A stretch of 64,000 nucleotides of DNA, from positions 1-64,000 of the forward strand of contig NZ_FMAH01000036.1 in the NCBI RefSeq assembly GCF_900094545.1. Reading direction: 5' to 3'. Source of the stretch: Martinezella miluonensis. GTDB lineage: Bacteria; Pseudomonadota; Alphaproteobacteria; Rhizobiales; Rhizobiaceae. Each line of letters starts with the position of its first letter. Within the stretch, counting starts at the first letter, position 1. Position numbers and translations under genes: made by a program. The notes below the pieces were generated by a model. That model had not been told where the DNA came from. It did not search any database and was given only the letters and a program-made list of their open reading frames with translations. Positions 25,865 to 33,683 of the stretch are shown here, piece by piece.

Positions 25865-26479
25865 ATGGCTATCGACAGCATTTCAGCATGCGTTTCGCGT
25901 AAGGGTTTAGTAGCGAGTTTTCTAGCAATCAGCGCCATATTTGTTGCGGAGGCATCCGCCGCAACTGCCGCTGATCAGGTAGCGGTCGCCTCTGGCCCGA
26001 AAATCTTCGACGAACTGCGTTTCGGAGCGAGCGCCTCCATCCAGGGTGGCCGTGACCACGAAAATGGCGTGTTCCCGGATGTCCAGGTGCTCTTCAATCC
26101 GTTCGGCTACAATCCGACCGACAACTGGAAAGATCAGCTGACGCATCCACGTATCCATTTGGGAACGTCGATCGGCACCGCGGGCTCCGCCACGCAGGTT
26201 TATGGCGGCCTTTCCTGGACGCTGACGAACAGCAATGGCATTTTCGCGGAAGCCGGCTTCGGCGGAACGGTTCATACCGGCAATCTCGACGATTGGCAGG
26301 ACCACGGCCCGATGCTTGGCTGTCGCCTGCTCTTTCACGAATATGCAGGCCTTGGATACAATTTCGACAGTCACTGGAACATGATGGCGCAGGTTGCCCA
26401 TTCGTCGCACGCCAATCTTTGCGACGGTCCGAATGGCGGCATGACGCGTGTCGGCCTCATGGTCGGCTACAAGTTCTGA
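25865..26479 (+). CDS. PagL-like lipid A 3-O-deacylase (outer-membrane beta-barrel)
   Basis: A 204-residue secreted protein with a signal peptide ending near residue 32 (SASAATAA region) and an alternating barrel pattern ending in aromatic Phe (GLMVGYKF). The PagL/acyloxyacyl-hydrolase signature is present: RLLFHEYAGLGYNFDSHWNMMAQVAHSSHANLC, with HSS-type catalytic His and Ser. PagL removes a 3-linked acyl chain from lipid A in the outer membrane. ATG 25865 follows a strong GGGGGAG. It stands alone between a MocR gene and the nitrilase pair. Confidence 0.8.
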   Translation: MAIDSISACVSRKGLVASFLAISAIFVAEASAATAADQVAVASGPKIFDELRFGASASIQGGRDHENGVFPDVQVLFNPFGYNPTDNWKDQLTHPRIHLGTSIGTAGSATQVYGGLSWTLTNSNGIFAEAGFGGTVHTGNLDDWQDHGPMLGCRLLFHEYAGLGYNFDSHWNMMAQVAHSSHANLCDGPNGGMTRVGLMVGYKF

Positions 26480-26531
26480 CGATCGGAGAGCGGCCGCAAT
26501 GGCCGCGTCTCCTTTAGCTTGCTATTGACGC

Positions 26532-27521
26532 TTACGACGTTTCGTCTGTGCGTGAGGGCTTGCGTGTCGAGGTATCGGAGAACCGCGCGTCCATCGGCGA
26601 AAGGCCCTGCGGATTAGGCTCCGTCAGACAACCGTAAAGCTCCGGGCGACGACCGCGAATCCAGCGTTGCCCCGTGCATTTGTCGAGCAAACCAAGATCG
26701 ATCTCGGTGCTCACCATCGCGTCGGCCGCCTGCCAAGTCTCGACCAGAATCCGGCCATAGGGATCGAGGATCGTTGCGTTGCCTGTGCGCACTTCATCCT
26801 CGTCCTGGCCGACACCATTGCTGAAGACCAGAAACATCCCGTTGTCATGCGCGCGAGACGGCAGCCAGCGCATGAACCATTCGCGACCATTGGGACCTCG
26901 GATTTCGGCTTCGATGGCTTCGGGGTCTTCGTGACGGCGGGTCCATTTTTCGACCGGAATTCGCTTCATTCCATGCGGACTGACGGAATAACCTCCGCCA
27001 GCCTGATGAGGCGCGATCAGCATTTCCGCACCAAGCAGAGCGTTTGCGCGCGCGTTTTCGATCAGATTGTTATCCCAGCAAATCAGAATGCCTGCGCGGA
27101 CGCCCCAAGGCGTATCGAAGACCGTGTAGGCGTTGCCGCTGGAAATGAGGCGATGCTCCCAGGCATGGAGTTTGCGATGGCAATGAACTTGCCCGTCCGG
27201 CATGCAGACGGCATAGCTGTTGTACAAGGATTGATCCTCGGCCAGTTCCAGGAAGCCGGCGCCGATCGCAATCCCTTTCTCGCGGGCCATGGCAGCGACG
27301 TAGGAAATCGAAGGGCCGGAAAGCGGTTCGGCAAGCGCATAAAGGCCATCCCTATCCATCTTGGGGACGTGCCAATATCCGGTGATGCACATCTCGGGAA
27401 ACGCGACGAGCTGGCTGCCCTCGAGAATGGCCTCATTGGTGAAATGCGCGATCCGCGAGAGATTGTAGGCCTTGTCGCTGGCTTTGTGCTGAAACTGCAC
27501 GGAAGAAACTTTGAATGTCAT
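26532..27521 (-). CDS. Carbon-nitrogen hydrolase (nitrilase superfamily)
   Basis: A 329-residue enzyme with the Glu-Lys-Cys triad of the superfamily: E43 in AFPEMCITGY, K117 in HRKLHAWEH and C148 in GILICWDNN. Such enzymes cleave nitriles or, more often, linear amides such as N-carbamoyl compounds; the exact substrate is unclear. The C-terminal 40 residues after ELYGCLTEP are a charged tail. ATG 27521 is preferred (AGAGG upstream). The divergent LysR gene probably regulates it. Confidence 0.9.
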   Translation of the reverse strand: MTFKVSSVQFQHKASDKAYNLSRIAHFTNEAILEGSQLVAFPEMCITGYWHVPKMDRDGLYALAEPLSGPSISYVAAMAREKGIAIGAGFLELAEDQSLYNSYAVCMPDGQVHCHRKLHAWEHRLISSGNAYTVFDTPWGVRAGILICWDNNLIENARANALLGAEMLIAPHQAGGGYSVSPHGMKRIPVEKWTRRHEDPEAIEAEIRGPNGREWFMRWLPSRAHDNGMFLVFSNGVGQDEDEVRTGNATILDPYGRILVETWQAADAMVSTEIDLGLLDKCTGQRWIRGRRPELYGCLTEPNPQGLSPMDARFSDTSTRKPSRTDETS

Positions 27522-27629
27522 GACCGATGCCTCTGATGACTTGTGGCGATTAAGTGCCTGGTCATAATTTGACTGCGTCGGCATCCTTTTGTAAAATGAA
27601 ACTTTGGATTAAAAATATTCGGAATTGGA

Positions 27630-28499
27630 ATGGAACTTAAGCTGCTACGATCGTTCATCGAGCTTGCGGATGCGGGTCACTACGGCAAGACCGCGGCGAA
27701 ACTGTTCATCACGCAATCGACGCTGTCCAAGCAGATACAGGCATTGGAAGAGAGTGTCGGAGGAGCGCTGTTTGAGCGCGGGCGGCATGGCGCGATACTG
27801 ACGCCGTTGGGAATGCTGCTGAAGCGGGAGGCGCGGGCGCTCCTGCGGCTCAGCGAGGATATCGATGTCAAGATGCGTCGCGCCAATGCCGGGCTGAACG
27901 GGCAACTGGACATCGGTTTTGGCGTTTCGACGCTCATCGTCGCGCCGGAACTGATCGCCGGATTTCGCGCGGCGACACCGGACAGCCAGATCACGCTCAA
28001 TGACTTGCCGTCGCGAGAACAGCATCAGCGCCTGCTGAGCGGCCGGCTCGACGTCGGCTTTTGCAGAGCGCCGGAGGAAAGCGAGGACTTGTCTTTCATG
28101 CCGCTCGTCGAGGAGCAGTTAGCCTTGGTGCTCCCCCGCGAGGTGGAGTTCCCTGCCCCGGATCGAATGTCGACATTGAACCAACTTGGCTTCGTGGCGC
28201 TCTCGCCGTCTAGTGGGCCGGGATTGGATGGGCAGGTCAACCGCTGGTGTGCGGCGAACGGCTTCAAGCCGCGCATCGTTCAACATGCAGAAGATATTCT
28301 GACCGTGCATGCCGTGGTGGCTGCCGGGCTCGGAGCGGCATTCTTACCTTGGCACGGCGTCAATGCATTGGCTGGCCGCACCCGTCAGCAACCTCTTTCC
28401 GGCGTGGAATCCACTTGGCCGGTCGGGCTTTGCTGGCACAGGAAGCAAACAACGCCTCTGCTGGACCGATTTGTAGACCATGTATCGAAACATCAGTGA
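27630..28499 (+). CDS. LysR-family transcriptional regulator
   Basis: A 289-residue LTTR: N-terminal winged helix (LRSFIELADAGHYGKTAAKLFITQSTLSKQIQALEE) and a periplasmic-binding-like effector domain (GQLDIGFGVST, GRLDVGFCRAP). LTTRs typically control a divergent target, here the nitrilase gene 108 bases away. The inducer is probably that enzyme's substrate or product. The ATG at 27630 follows GGAATTGGA. Confidence 0.93.
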   Translation: MELKLLRSFIELADAGHYGKTAAKLFITQSTLSKQIQALEESVGGALFERGRHGAILTPLGMLLKREARALLRLSEDIDVKMRRANAGLNGQLDIGFGVSTLIVAPELIAGFRAATPDSQITLNDLPSREQHQRLLSGRLDVGFCRAPEESEDLSFMPLVEEQLALVLPREVEFPAPDRMSTLNQLGFVALSPSSGPGLDGQVNRWCAANGFKPRIVQHAEDILTVHAVVAAGLGAAFLPWHGVNALAGRTRQQPLSGVESTWPVGLCWHRKQTTPLLDRFVDHVSKHQ

Positions 28500-28675
28500 G
28501 AAGGCGCTTTCCTGGACGACCTACGGGCGTAGTTCTTGCCCAGGCCCCGTCGTGAATACCGGCGTGTTGTGAACGCGGTGATTTTCCTGTCGCACGACAG
28601 GGAGACTTGCGCTAAAGAGACCCCGATCCCTGACCGGCCTTCAAACCCTTTACAGGCAAGGACACTCGAGCGCCC

Positions 28676-30907
28676 ATGACCATTTCCAATTCGATCCAGA
28701 TCACCCCCGAACTGATTGCCGCCCACGGCCTGAAGCCGGATGAATATCAGCGCATTCTGGATCTGATCGGTCGCGAGCCGTCCTTTACCGAGCTCGGCAT
28801 CTTCTCGGCCATGTGGAACGAGCACTGCTCGTACAAGTCCTCCAAGAAGTGGCTCCGCACACTGCCGACCAAGGGGGCGCGGGTCATCCAGGGCCCCGGC
28901 GAGAATGCCGGCGTTGTCGACATCGACGATGGCGACTGTGTCGTCTTCAAGATGGAGAGCCACAACCACCCGTCCTACATCGAGCCCTATCAGGGTGCGG
29001 CGACCGGCGTCGGCGGCATCCTGCGCGACGTCTTCACCATGGGCGCCCGCCCGGTCGCTGCTATGAACGCGCTGCGCTTCGGCGAACCGGACCATCCGAA
29101 GACCCGCCATCTTGTGTCCGGCGTCGTCGCCGGCGTCGGCGGTTATGGCAACTCCTTCGGCGTGCCGACGGTCGGCGGCGAAGTCGAGTTCGATGCGCGC
29201 TACAACGGCAATATCCTGGTCAACGCCTTTGCGGCCGGCCTTGCCAAGTCCAACGCCATCTTCCTGTCGGAAGCCAAGGGCGTCGGCCTGCCTGTCGTCT
29301 ATCTCGGCGCCAAGACCGGCCGTGACGGCGTCGGCGGCGCAACCATGGCTTCGGCCGAATTCGACGAATCGATCGAGGAAAAGCGCCCGACCGTTCAGGT
29401 CGGTGATCCCTTCACCGAAAAGTGCCTGCTGGAAGCCTGCCTGGAACTGATGCAGACGGGCGCCGTCATCGCCATCCAGGACATGGGTGCAGCCGGCCTC
29501 ACCTGCTCCGCCGTCGAAATGGGCGCCAAGGGCGACCTCGGTATCGAGCTCGATCTCGACAAGGTGCCGGTGCGCGAAGAACAGATGACGGCTTACGAAA
29601 TGATGCTGTCGGAAAGCCAGGAGCGCATGCTCATGGTGCTGCAGCCGGAAAAGGAAGCCATCGCCAAGGCGATCTTCGTCAAGTGGGGCCTGGATTTCGC
29701 CATCGTCGGCAAGACGACGGACGACCTGCGCTTCCGCGTCATCCATCAGGGCGTAGAAGTCGCCAACCTGCCGATCAAGGATCTCGGCGATCAGGCACCG
29801 GAATACGACCGCCCATGGCGGGAATCCGACAAGCGCGCAGCCCTGCCCGCCAATCTCGTGGCAGCACCGGAAGATTACGGTCAGGCGCTGCTGACGCTGG
29901 TCGGCTCTGCCAATCAGTCCAGCCGCCGCTGGGTCTACGAGCAGTACGACACGCTGATCCAGGGCAATTCGCTGCAGCTTCCCGGCGGTGACGCCGGTGT
30001 CGTGCGCGTAGAAGGCCATCCGAACAAGGCGCTGGCCTTCTCCTCCGACGTCACCCCGCGTTATGTCGAAGCCGATCCGTTCGAAGGCGGCAAGCAGGCC
30101 GTGGCCGAATGCTGGCGCAACATTACGGCAACCGGCGCCGAGCCCCTGGCGGCTACCGACAACCTGAATTTCGGCAATCCGGAAAAGCCAGAGATCATGG
30201 GTCAACTCGTCGGCGCGATCAAAGGCATCGGTGAAGCCTGCCGCGCGCTCGATTTCCCGATCGTCTCGGGCAACGTCTCGCTCTACAACGAAACCAATGG
30301 TGTCGCGATCCTGCCGACGCCCACCATCGCCGGCGTCGGCCTGCTGCCGGACTGGAAGGCGATGGCCCGCATCGGCTCTGCTTCCGAAGGCGATCATGTC
30401 GTGATGATCGGTGTCGACGGCAGCCATCTCGGCTCCTCGATCTATCTCCGCGATATTCTCGGCTCGACCGATGGCCCGGCTCCGGAAGTCGATCTCTTCG
30501 CAGAGCGCCGCAACGGCGATTTCGTCCGCTCCGCCATCCGCAACGGCCAGGTCACGGCCTGCCACGATATCTCGTCTGGCGGCCTCGCGCTGGCGCTTGC
30601 CGAAATGGCGATGGCATCCCGCAAGGGTCTGCGCATCGACCTTGCAGAATGCAAGACGGTGGCGCATGCAGCGCTTTTCGGTGAAGATCAGGCCCGTTAC
30701 GTCATCGCCGTTCCGGCCGATCTCGCCGATTTCGTCTGCATCAATGCCGAAAGCGCCGGCGTACCTTTCCGCCGCCTCGGCACGGTCGGAGGCGATGCGC
30801 TCGCCATCGACGGCCTGTTAACGCTTCCGGTTGAACAGTTGCGCGAAGCGCATGAATCGTGGTTTCCTGCCTTCATGGATGGCAGCGCTCTCGCTGCCGC
30901 TGAATAA
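28676..30907 (+). CDS. purL: FGAM synthase large subunit PurL (small-PurL type)
   Basis: A 743-residue ATP-dependent synthetase converting FGAR plus ammonia to FGAM with PurS and PurQ. Conserved segments include WNEHCSYKSSK, KMESHNHPSYIEPYQGAATGVGGILRD, GNSFGVPTVGGEV and CHDISSGGLALALAE. It lacks the fused N- and C-terminal domains of gammaproteobacterial PurL. A short hairpin (28586-28601) sits about 75 bases upstream and could influence expression. bolA follows 18 bases after the stop, a conserved alphaproteobacterial arrangement. Confidence 0.97.
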   Translation: MTISNSIQITPELIAAHGLKPDEYQRILDLIGREPSFTELGIFSAMWNEHCSYKSSKKWLRTLPTKGARVIQGPGENAGVVDIDDGDCVVFKMESHNHPSYIEPYQGAATGVGGILRDVFTMGARPVAAMNALRFGEPDHPKTRHLVSGVVAGVGGYGNSFGVPTVGGEVEFDARYNGNILVNAFAAGLAKSNAIFLSEAKGVGLPVVYLGAKTGRDGVGGATMASAEFDESIEEKRPTVQVGDPFTEKCLLEACLELMQTGAVIAIQDMGAAGLTCSAVEMGAKGDLGIELDLDKVPVREEQMTAYEMMLSESQERMLMVLQPEKEAIAKAIFVKWGLDFAIVGKTTDDLRFRVIHQGVEVANLPIKDLGDQAPEYDRPWRESDKRAALPANLVAAPEDYGQALLTLVGSANQSSRRWVYEQYDTLIQGNSLQLPGGDAGVVRVEGHPNKALAFSSDVTPRYVEADPFEGGKQAVAECWRNITATGAEPLAATDNLNFGNPEKPEIMGQLVGAIKGIGEACRALDFPIVSGNVSLYNETNGVAILPTPTIAGVGLLPDWKAMARIGSASEGDHVVMIGVDGSHLGSSIYLRDILGSTDGPAPEVDLFAERRNGDFVRSAIRNGQVTACHDISSGGLALALAEMAMASRKGLRIDLAECKTVAHAALFGEDQARYVIAVPADLADFVCINAESAGVPFRRLGTVGGDALAIDGLLTLPVEQLREAHESWFPAFMDGSALAAAE

Positions 30908-30925
30908 GATCGAGGTATACTACCT

Positions 30926-31159
30926 ATGCCAATGAACCCCGGCGATATCGAAGACATGATCAAGGCCGGCATCCCCGGAGCCCGGGTAACGATTCGCGAC
31001 CTGGCCGGGGATGGCGATCACTATGCCGCCGAAGTTGTCGCGGAAGCCTTCCGCGGCAAGAGCCGCGTGCAACAGCACCAGATGGTCTATGATGCCCTAA
31101 AGGGCAATATGGGCGGCGTGTTGCACGCCCTTGCGCTGCAGACCTCAGCGCCCGATTGA
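30926..31159 (+). CDS. bolA: BolA-family protein
   Basis: A 77-residue BolA/Fra2-type protein (PMNPGDIEDMIKAGIPGARVT, HYAAEVVAEAF, RVQQHQMVYDAL) that partners with CGFS monothiol glutaredoxins to bind a [2Fe-2S] cluster and signal iron status. A matching glutaredoxin gene lies 2 kb downstream. It is probably co-transcribed with purL. Its last 15 bases overlap the convergent hydrolase gene. Confidence 0.93.
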   Translation: MPMNPGDIEDMIKAGIPGARVTIRDLAGDGDHYAAEVVAEAFRGKSRVQQHQMVYDALKGNMGGVLHALALQTSAPD

Positions 31160-32344
31160 GAGCGCCTGCGCCTCTTCGCCGGAGTTGAACGTCAGCTCCG
31201 GCAGCTTCTTCGGTGAGAACTCCGCGAAATGTGCTGCCGGTAACGGACCGGCCGTCATCAGCGTGAAGTCGAAGGAGGCCTTAACATCCGGACCGAGCAC
31301 ATATTGCCGGTGGACCCGCAGGAAATCGCGCTTGATCTTGGTATAGTGCTGCGACGTCAGCATATGCTTGAAGCGCACGAACAGGATCGAAGCCTGCTCG
31401 GCATCCGAATGCCCGCAAACGGCGGCAACCTTCGCCTTGTAGAAGTGGATCGCATCGGTCAGACAGTGAACGTCGAGCCAGAAGATCTCCTTGCAGCGCG
31501 CGACCAACCCCACGCGTGAGCGCAGCACCGATGCCGGGCGCATCAGCGCGCATTGCAGGATGGCGCTGCCAAGCGTCGCGAATATCACGCGCTTGCCCTG
31601 CAGCAGATCCGGCTCGCGCTCGAGCAGCAGTCCGATGACATGGGTCGCGACGGACGAGCCCATGCTATGCGAGGAAATGACGAATTCATCGACACCGGGT
31701 TCTTCCAACGCCTGGCGCACGCTGATCGCGCTCGCCTCCAGCCATTGTTCGGCGCCGAGTCCGTTCAGATCCGCCATCGCCACGGCCATTCCCCAGTCGG
31801 AAAAGAGATGCAGAGTATGCAGCTTCTCGGCCTGTGGCAGAAAGATATAGACGAAAAAGGCAACGGCCAGCGCGATGCTGCCGATATGGCTCCAGGCCGG
31901 CAGCCCAAGCAGGAATGGTGCAAAGGCAATCGAGAGGCTGATCAGCAGCCCGGCCAGCATTAGCAGAAACGGAAAGATGAAGAACAGGCCGAAACGCCAT
32001 GCATGGCGAAAATAACCGACCATACCACCGGTCAGAACAACCTTTGCGGCCGCCAGATAGCCCTGCAGCAGCCGCGTGAAGAACGGTTTACCGTTCAGGG
32101 CAGCGACCAGATCGTTGTGATCGACAATGTGAATGCGGCTTTGCGTGCGCCAATCCGCCGCCGTCGCGGTAACGTCGAAATACGGCGCCCGGCCTAAATT
32201 GTTCAATTCGTCGACTGAGGCAGAAAAATCCCATACGGCCGCGCTTTGCCGCGCCGAGCGCTCGTAGCGGGCTCGATGTGCCGCAGCATCCAACGGCTCG
32301 AAGCCAGGGAAGTGGAGAACCACCCTCTTCTTGATACTATCCAT
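31145..32344 (-). CDS. Alpha/beta-hydrolase-like protein with internal membrane segments
   Basis: A 399-residue protein not assigned to a named family. The N-terminal ~100 residues are soluble (RVVLHFPGFEPLDAAAHRARY). Two long hydrophobic segments follow (LFFIFPFLLMLAGLLISLSIAF and SIALAVAFFVYIFL), then a lipase-type nucleophile elbow in VISSHSMGSSVATHVIGLLL, consistent with serine hydrolase chemistry. No clear catalytic acid or His can be fixed by eye. It looks like a membrane lipase or esterase in which the membrane hairpin interrupts the hydrolase fold. It overlaps bolA tail to tail by 15 bases. Confidence 0.72.
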   Translation of the reverse strand: MDSIKKRVVLHFPGFEPLDAAAHRARYERSARQSAAVWDFSASVDELNNLGRAPYFDVTATAADWRTQSRIHIVDHNDLVAALNGKPFFTRLLQGYLAAAKVVLTGGMVGYFRHAWRFGLFFIFPFLLMLAGLLISLSIAFAPFLLGLPAWSHIGSIALAVAFFVYIFLPQAEKLHTLHLFSDWGMAVAMADLNGLGAEQWLEASAISVRQALEEPGVDEFVISSHSMGSSVATHVIGLLLEREPDLLQGKRVIFATLGSAILQCALMRPASVLRSRVGLVARCKEIFWLDVHCLTDAIHFYKAKVAAVCGHSDAEQASILFVRFKHMLTSQHYTKIKRDFLRVHRQYVLGPDVKASFDFTLMTAGPLPAAHFAEFSPKKLPELTFNSGEEAQALSIGR

Positions 32345-32515
32345 ATTGTCGTCAGTTCCCGGGGCGCGTCAGTACATCGATCGATACCGAAGATCGCCAA
32401 CACCATGGGCTGCCGGCTTTTTCATGGCAAGCCGCCTTAAATCATCCGAAAAACAAAAAGATGGGATCAAACTCTCGGGGACTACCGATCTGTACTCGGG
32501 ACCGCGTGGCTTATG

Positions 32516-32560
32516 GCATCCCGCCTTGTCATCGCACCGGTCGGTGACAAGGCGGGATGC
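32516..32560 (-). terminator. 16-bp perfect hairpin after the small membrane protein gene
   Basis: Bases 32516-32531 pair perfectly with 32545-32560 around a 13-base loop. On the minus strand it begins seven bases after the stop codon of the 100-residue gene, so it is a likely terminator for it, though no clear T run follows. Its strength also suggests a dispersed palindrome. Confidence 0.55.
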
Positions 32561-32567
32561 AACAGTC

Positions 32568-32870
32568 TTAGCACTCCCGGCGCGGATAGGGGGAAACCTC
32601 AGCGCAAGAGTCCGCCGGTGGCGCGGTCATGATCTTCTCGACGATCGTAGGCGTGCCCGGTGGCGACGGCGTGGCAATCGAGGCTCGATAGCCGAAGGCG
32701 ATGCTGAGAATGAGCACGATCGCACTCACAGTCACCGTGCTGCTCAGGATCGAAGCTCTCGGCGTGCGGACGTGCTCGTAATATTCCCGCTCGCCTTCGC
32801 TCGTATCCTCCGAGCTATAAAATTCTCGCTCCTCACCAACCTGCCCTTCAGAATAATGATGGTGGCTCAT
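32568..32870 (-). CDS. Small single-pass membrane protein, unknown
   Basis: A 100-residue protein: a hydrophilic, Glu/Tyr-rich N-terminus (MSHHHYSEGQVGEEREF), one membrane segment around residues 43-63 (SSTVTVSAIVLILSIAFGY), and a Pro-rich tail with two Cys. I recognise no family. Support for it being real: AAGGGAG precedes the ATG at 32870, and a strong hairpin follows the stop. It could belong with the membrane hydrolase downstream on the same strand. Confidence 0.62.
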   Translation of the reverse strand: MSHHHYSEGQVGEEREFYSSEDTSEGEREYYEHVRTPRASILSSTVTVSAIVLILSIAFGYRASIATPSPPGTPTIVEKIMTAPPADSCAEVSPYPRREC

Positions 32871-33250
32871 GGTGTCCGCTCCCTTAAAAATGCCAGTGGT
32901 ATGCTCACAAGGGACCGATACGCGCCAAATCGCATCAATCGACGAACTTTAACAAACAAACCGGCCGCATGTAAATTAGATAGCAGCCTAATATTAATCG
33001 TCCCTTGCATTTAATTTATATGCGTTGTTCAGTGATCGAGTTGAAGTGGCGTTTTCAAAACGCACTGTTCAAGAAACATTGCCAATGAACGAATTTTGCC
33101 ATGATCCTTAACGACGGCGCTCGGAATCATTCATGCGACGAAAAAGACGGCGCGTACGTTTTGCGGCTGGAAATCGCGCCGGTCGCTTGCTATTTAAGGA
33201 ACGGATTTAACGCTGCGGATCTTGACTCCGCATGTGAAAGGAACTGGACA
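32871..33250. other. Intergenic region before grxD
   Basis: 380 bases between two divergently read genes. The middle part is markedly AT-rich for this genome and must hold both promoters. A 15-base palindrome GCGTTTTCAAAACGC (33049-33063) is the only clear symmetrical site. The frame leading into grxD is open from 33101 but the added residues resemble nothing. No RNA gene is recognised. Confidence 0.5.
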
Positions 33251-33586
33251 ATGAGCGGCATTCAGGAATTCATCGCCAACGAAGTAAAGAGCAACGACGT
33301 CGTTCTCTTCATGAAAGGCACGCCCCAGTTCCCTCAGTGTGGCTTCTCGGGCCAGGTGGTTCAGATCCTCGACTATATCGGTGTCGACTATAAGGGCATC
33401 AACGTCCTCGCAGACGCCGAAATCCGTCAGGGCATCAAGGACTACTCGAACTGGCCGACCATCCCGCAGCTTTACGTCAAGGGCGAATTCATCGGCGGCT
33501 GTGACATCGTGCGCGAAATGTTCCAGGCGGGCGAGTTGCAGCAGCACTTCCAGGAAAACGGCATCAGCGTTCGCGCCGCTTCCTGA
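33251..33586 (+). CDS. grxD: Monothiol glutaredoxin (Grx4/GrxD type)
   Basis: A 111-residue monothiol glutaredoxin with the CGFS active site (C30 in QFPQCGFSGQ) and TIPQLYVKGEFIGGCDI, the glutathione-binding stretch. These proteins carry [2Fe-2S] clusters with glutathione and pair with BolA rather than acting mainly as redoxins. ATG 33251 follows AAGGAA, gives the usual length, and is preferred over the longer open frame. bolA lies about 2.1 kb upstream on the same strand; the intervening membrane-hydrolase genes are on the other strand. Confidence 0.95.
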   Translation: MSGIQEFIANEVKSNDVVLFMKGTPQFPQCGFSGQVVQILDYIGVDYKGINVLADAEIRQGIKDYSNWPTIPQLYVKGEFIGGCDIVREMFQAGELQQHFQENGISVRAAS

Positions 33587-33644
33587 TCGGTCACCGGGCT
33601 ACCCGTCCGGTTTCCATAGTTCACTTCGATCGATAAGGCGCTGC

Positions 33645-33670
33645 CACCGAGCGGCGCCTTGATATGTTTA
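33645..33670 (+). terminator. Hairpin after grxD
   Basis: A 10-bp GC-rich stem with one G-T pair (33645-33654 with 33661-33670) lies 58 bases after the grxD stop. The following bases are AT-rich but not a pure T run, so it is a probable but imperfect terminator before the efflux genes. Confidence 0.5.
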
Positions 33671-33683
33671 TGGGAATAAAACC

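Noticed and set aside
28493..30667. Long minus-strand open frame (724 codons) opposite purL
   Set aside because: It lies wholly antisense to the highly conserved purL and its protein has low-complexity composition with no recognisable domain; typical shadow frame in GC-rich DNA.
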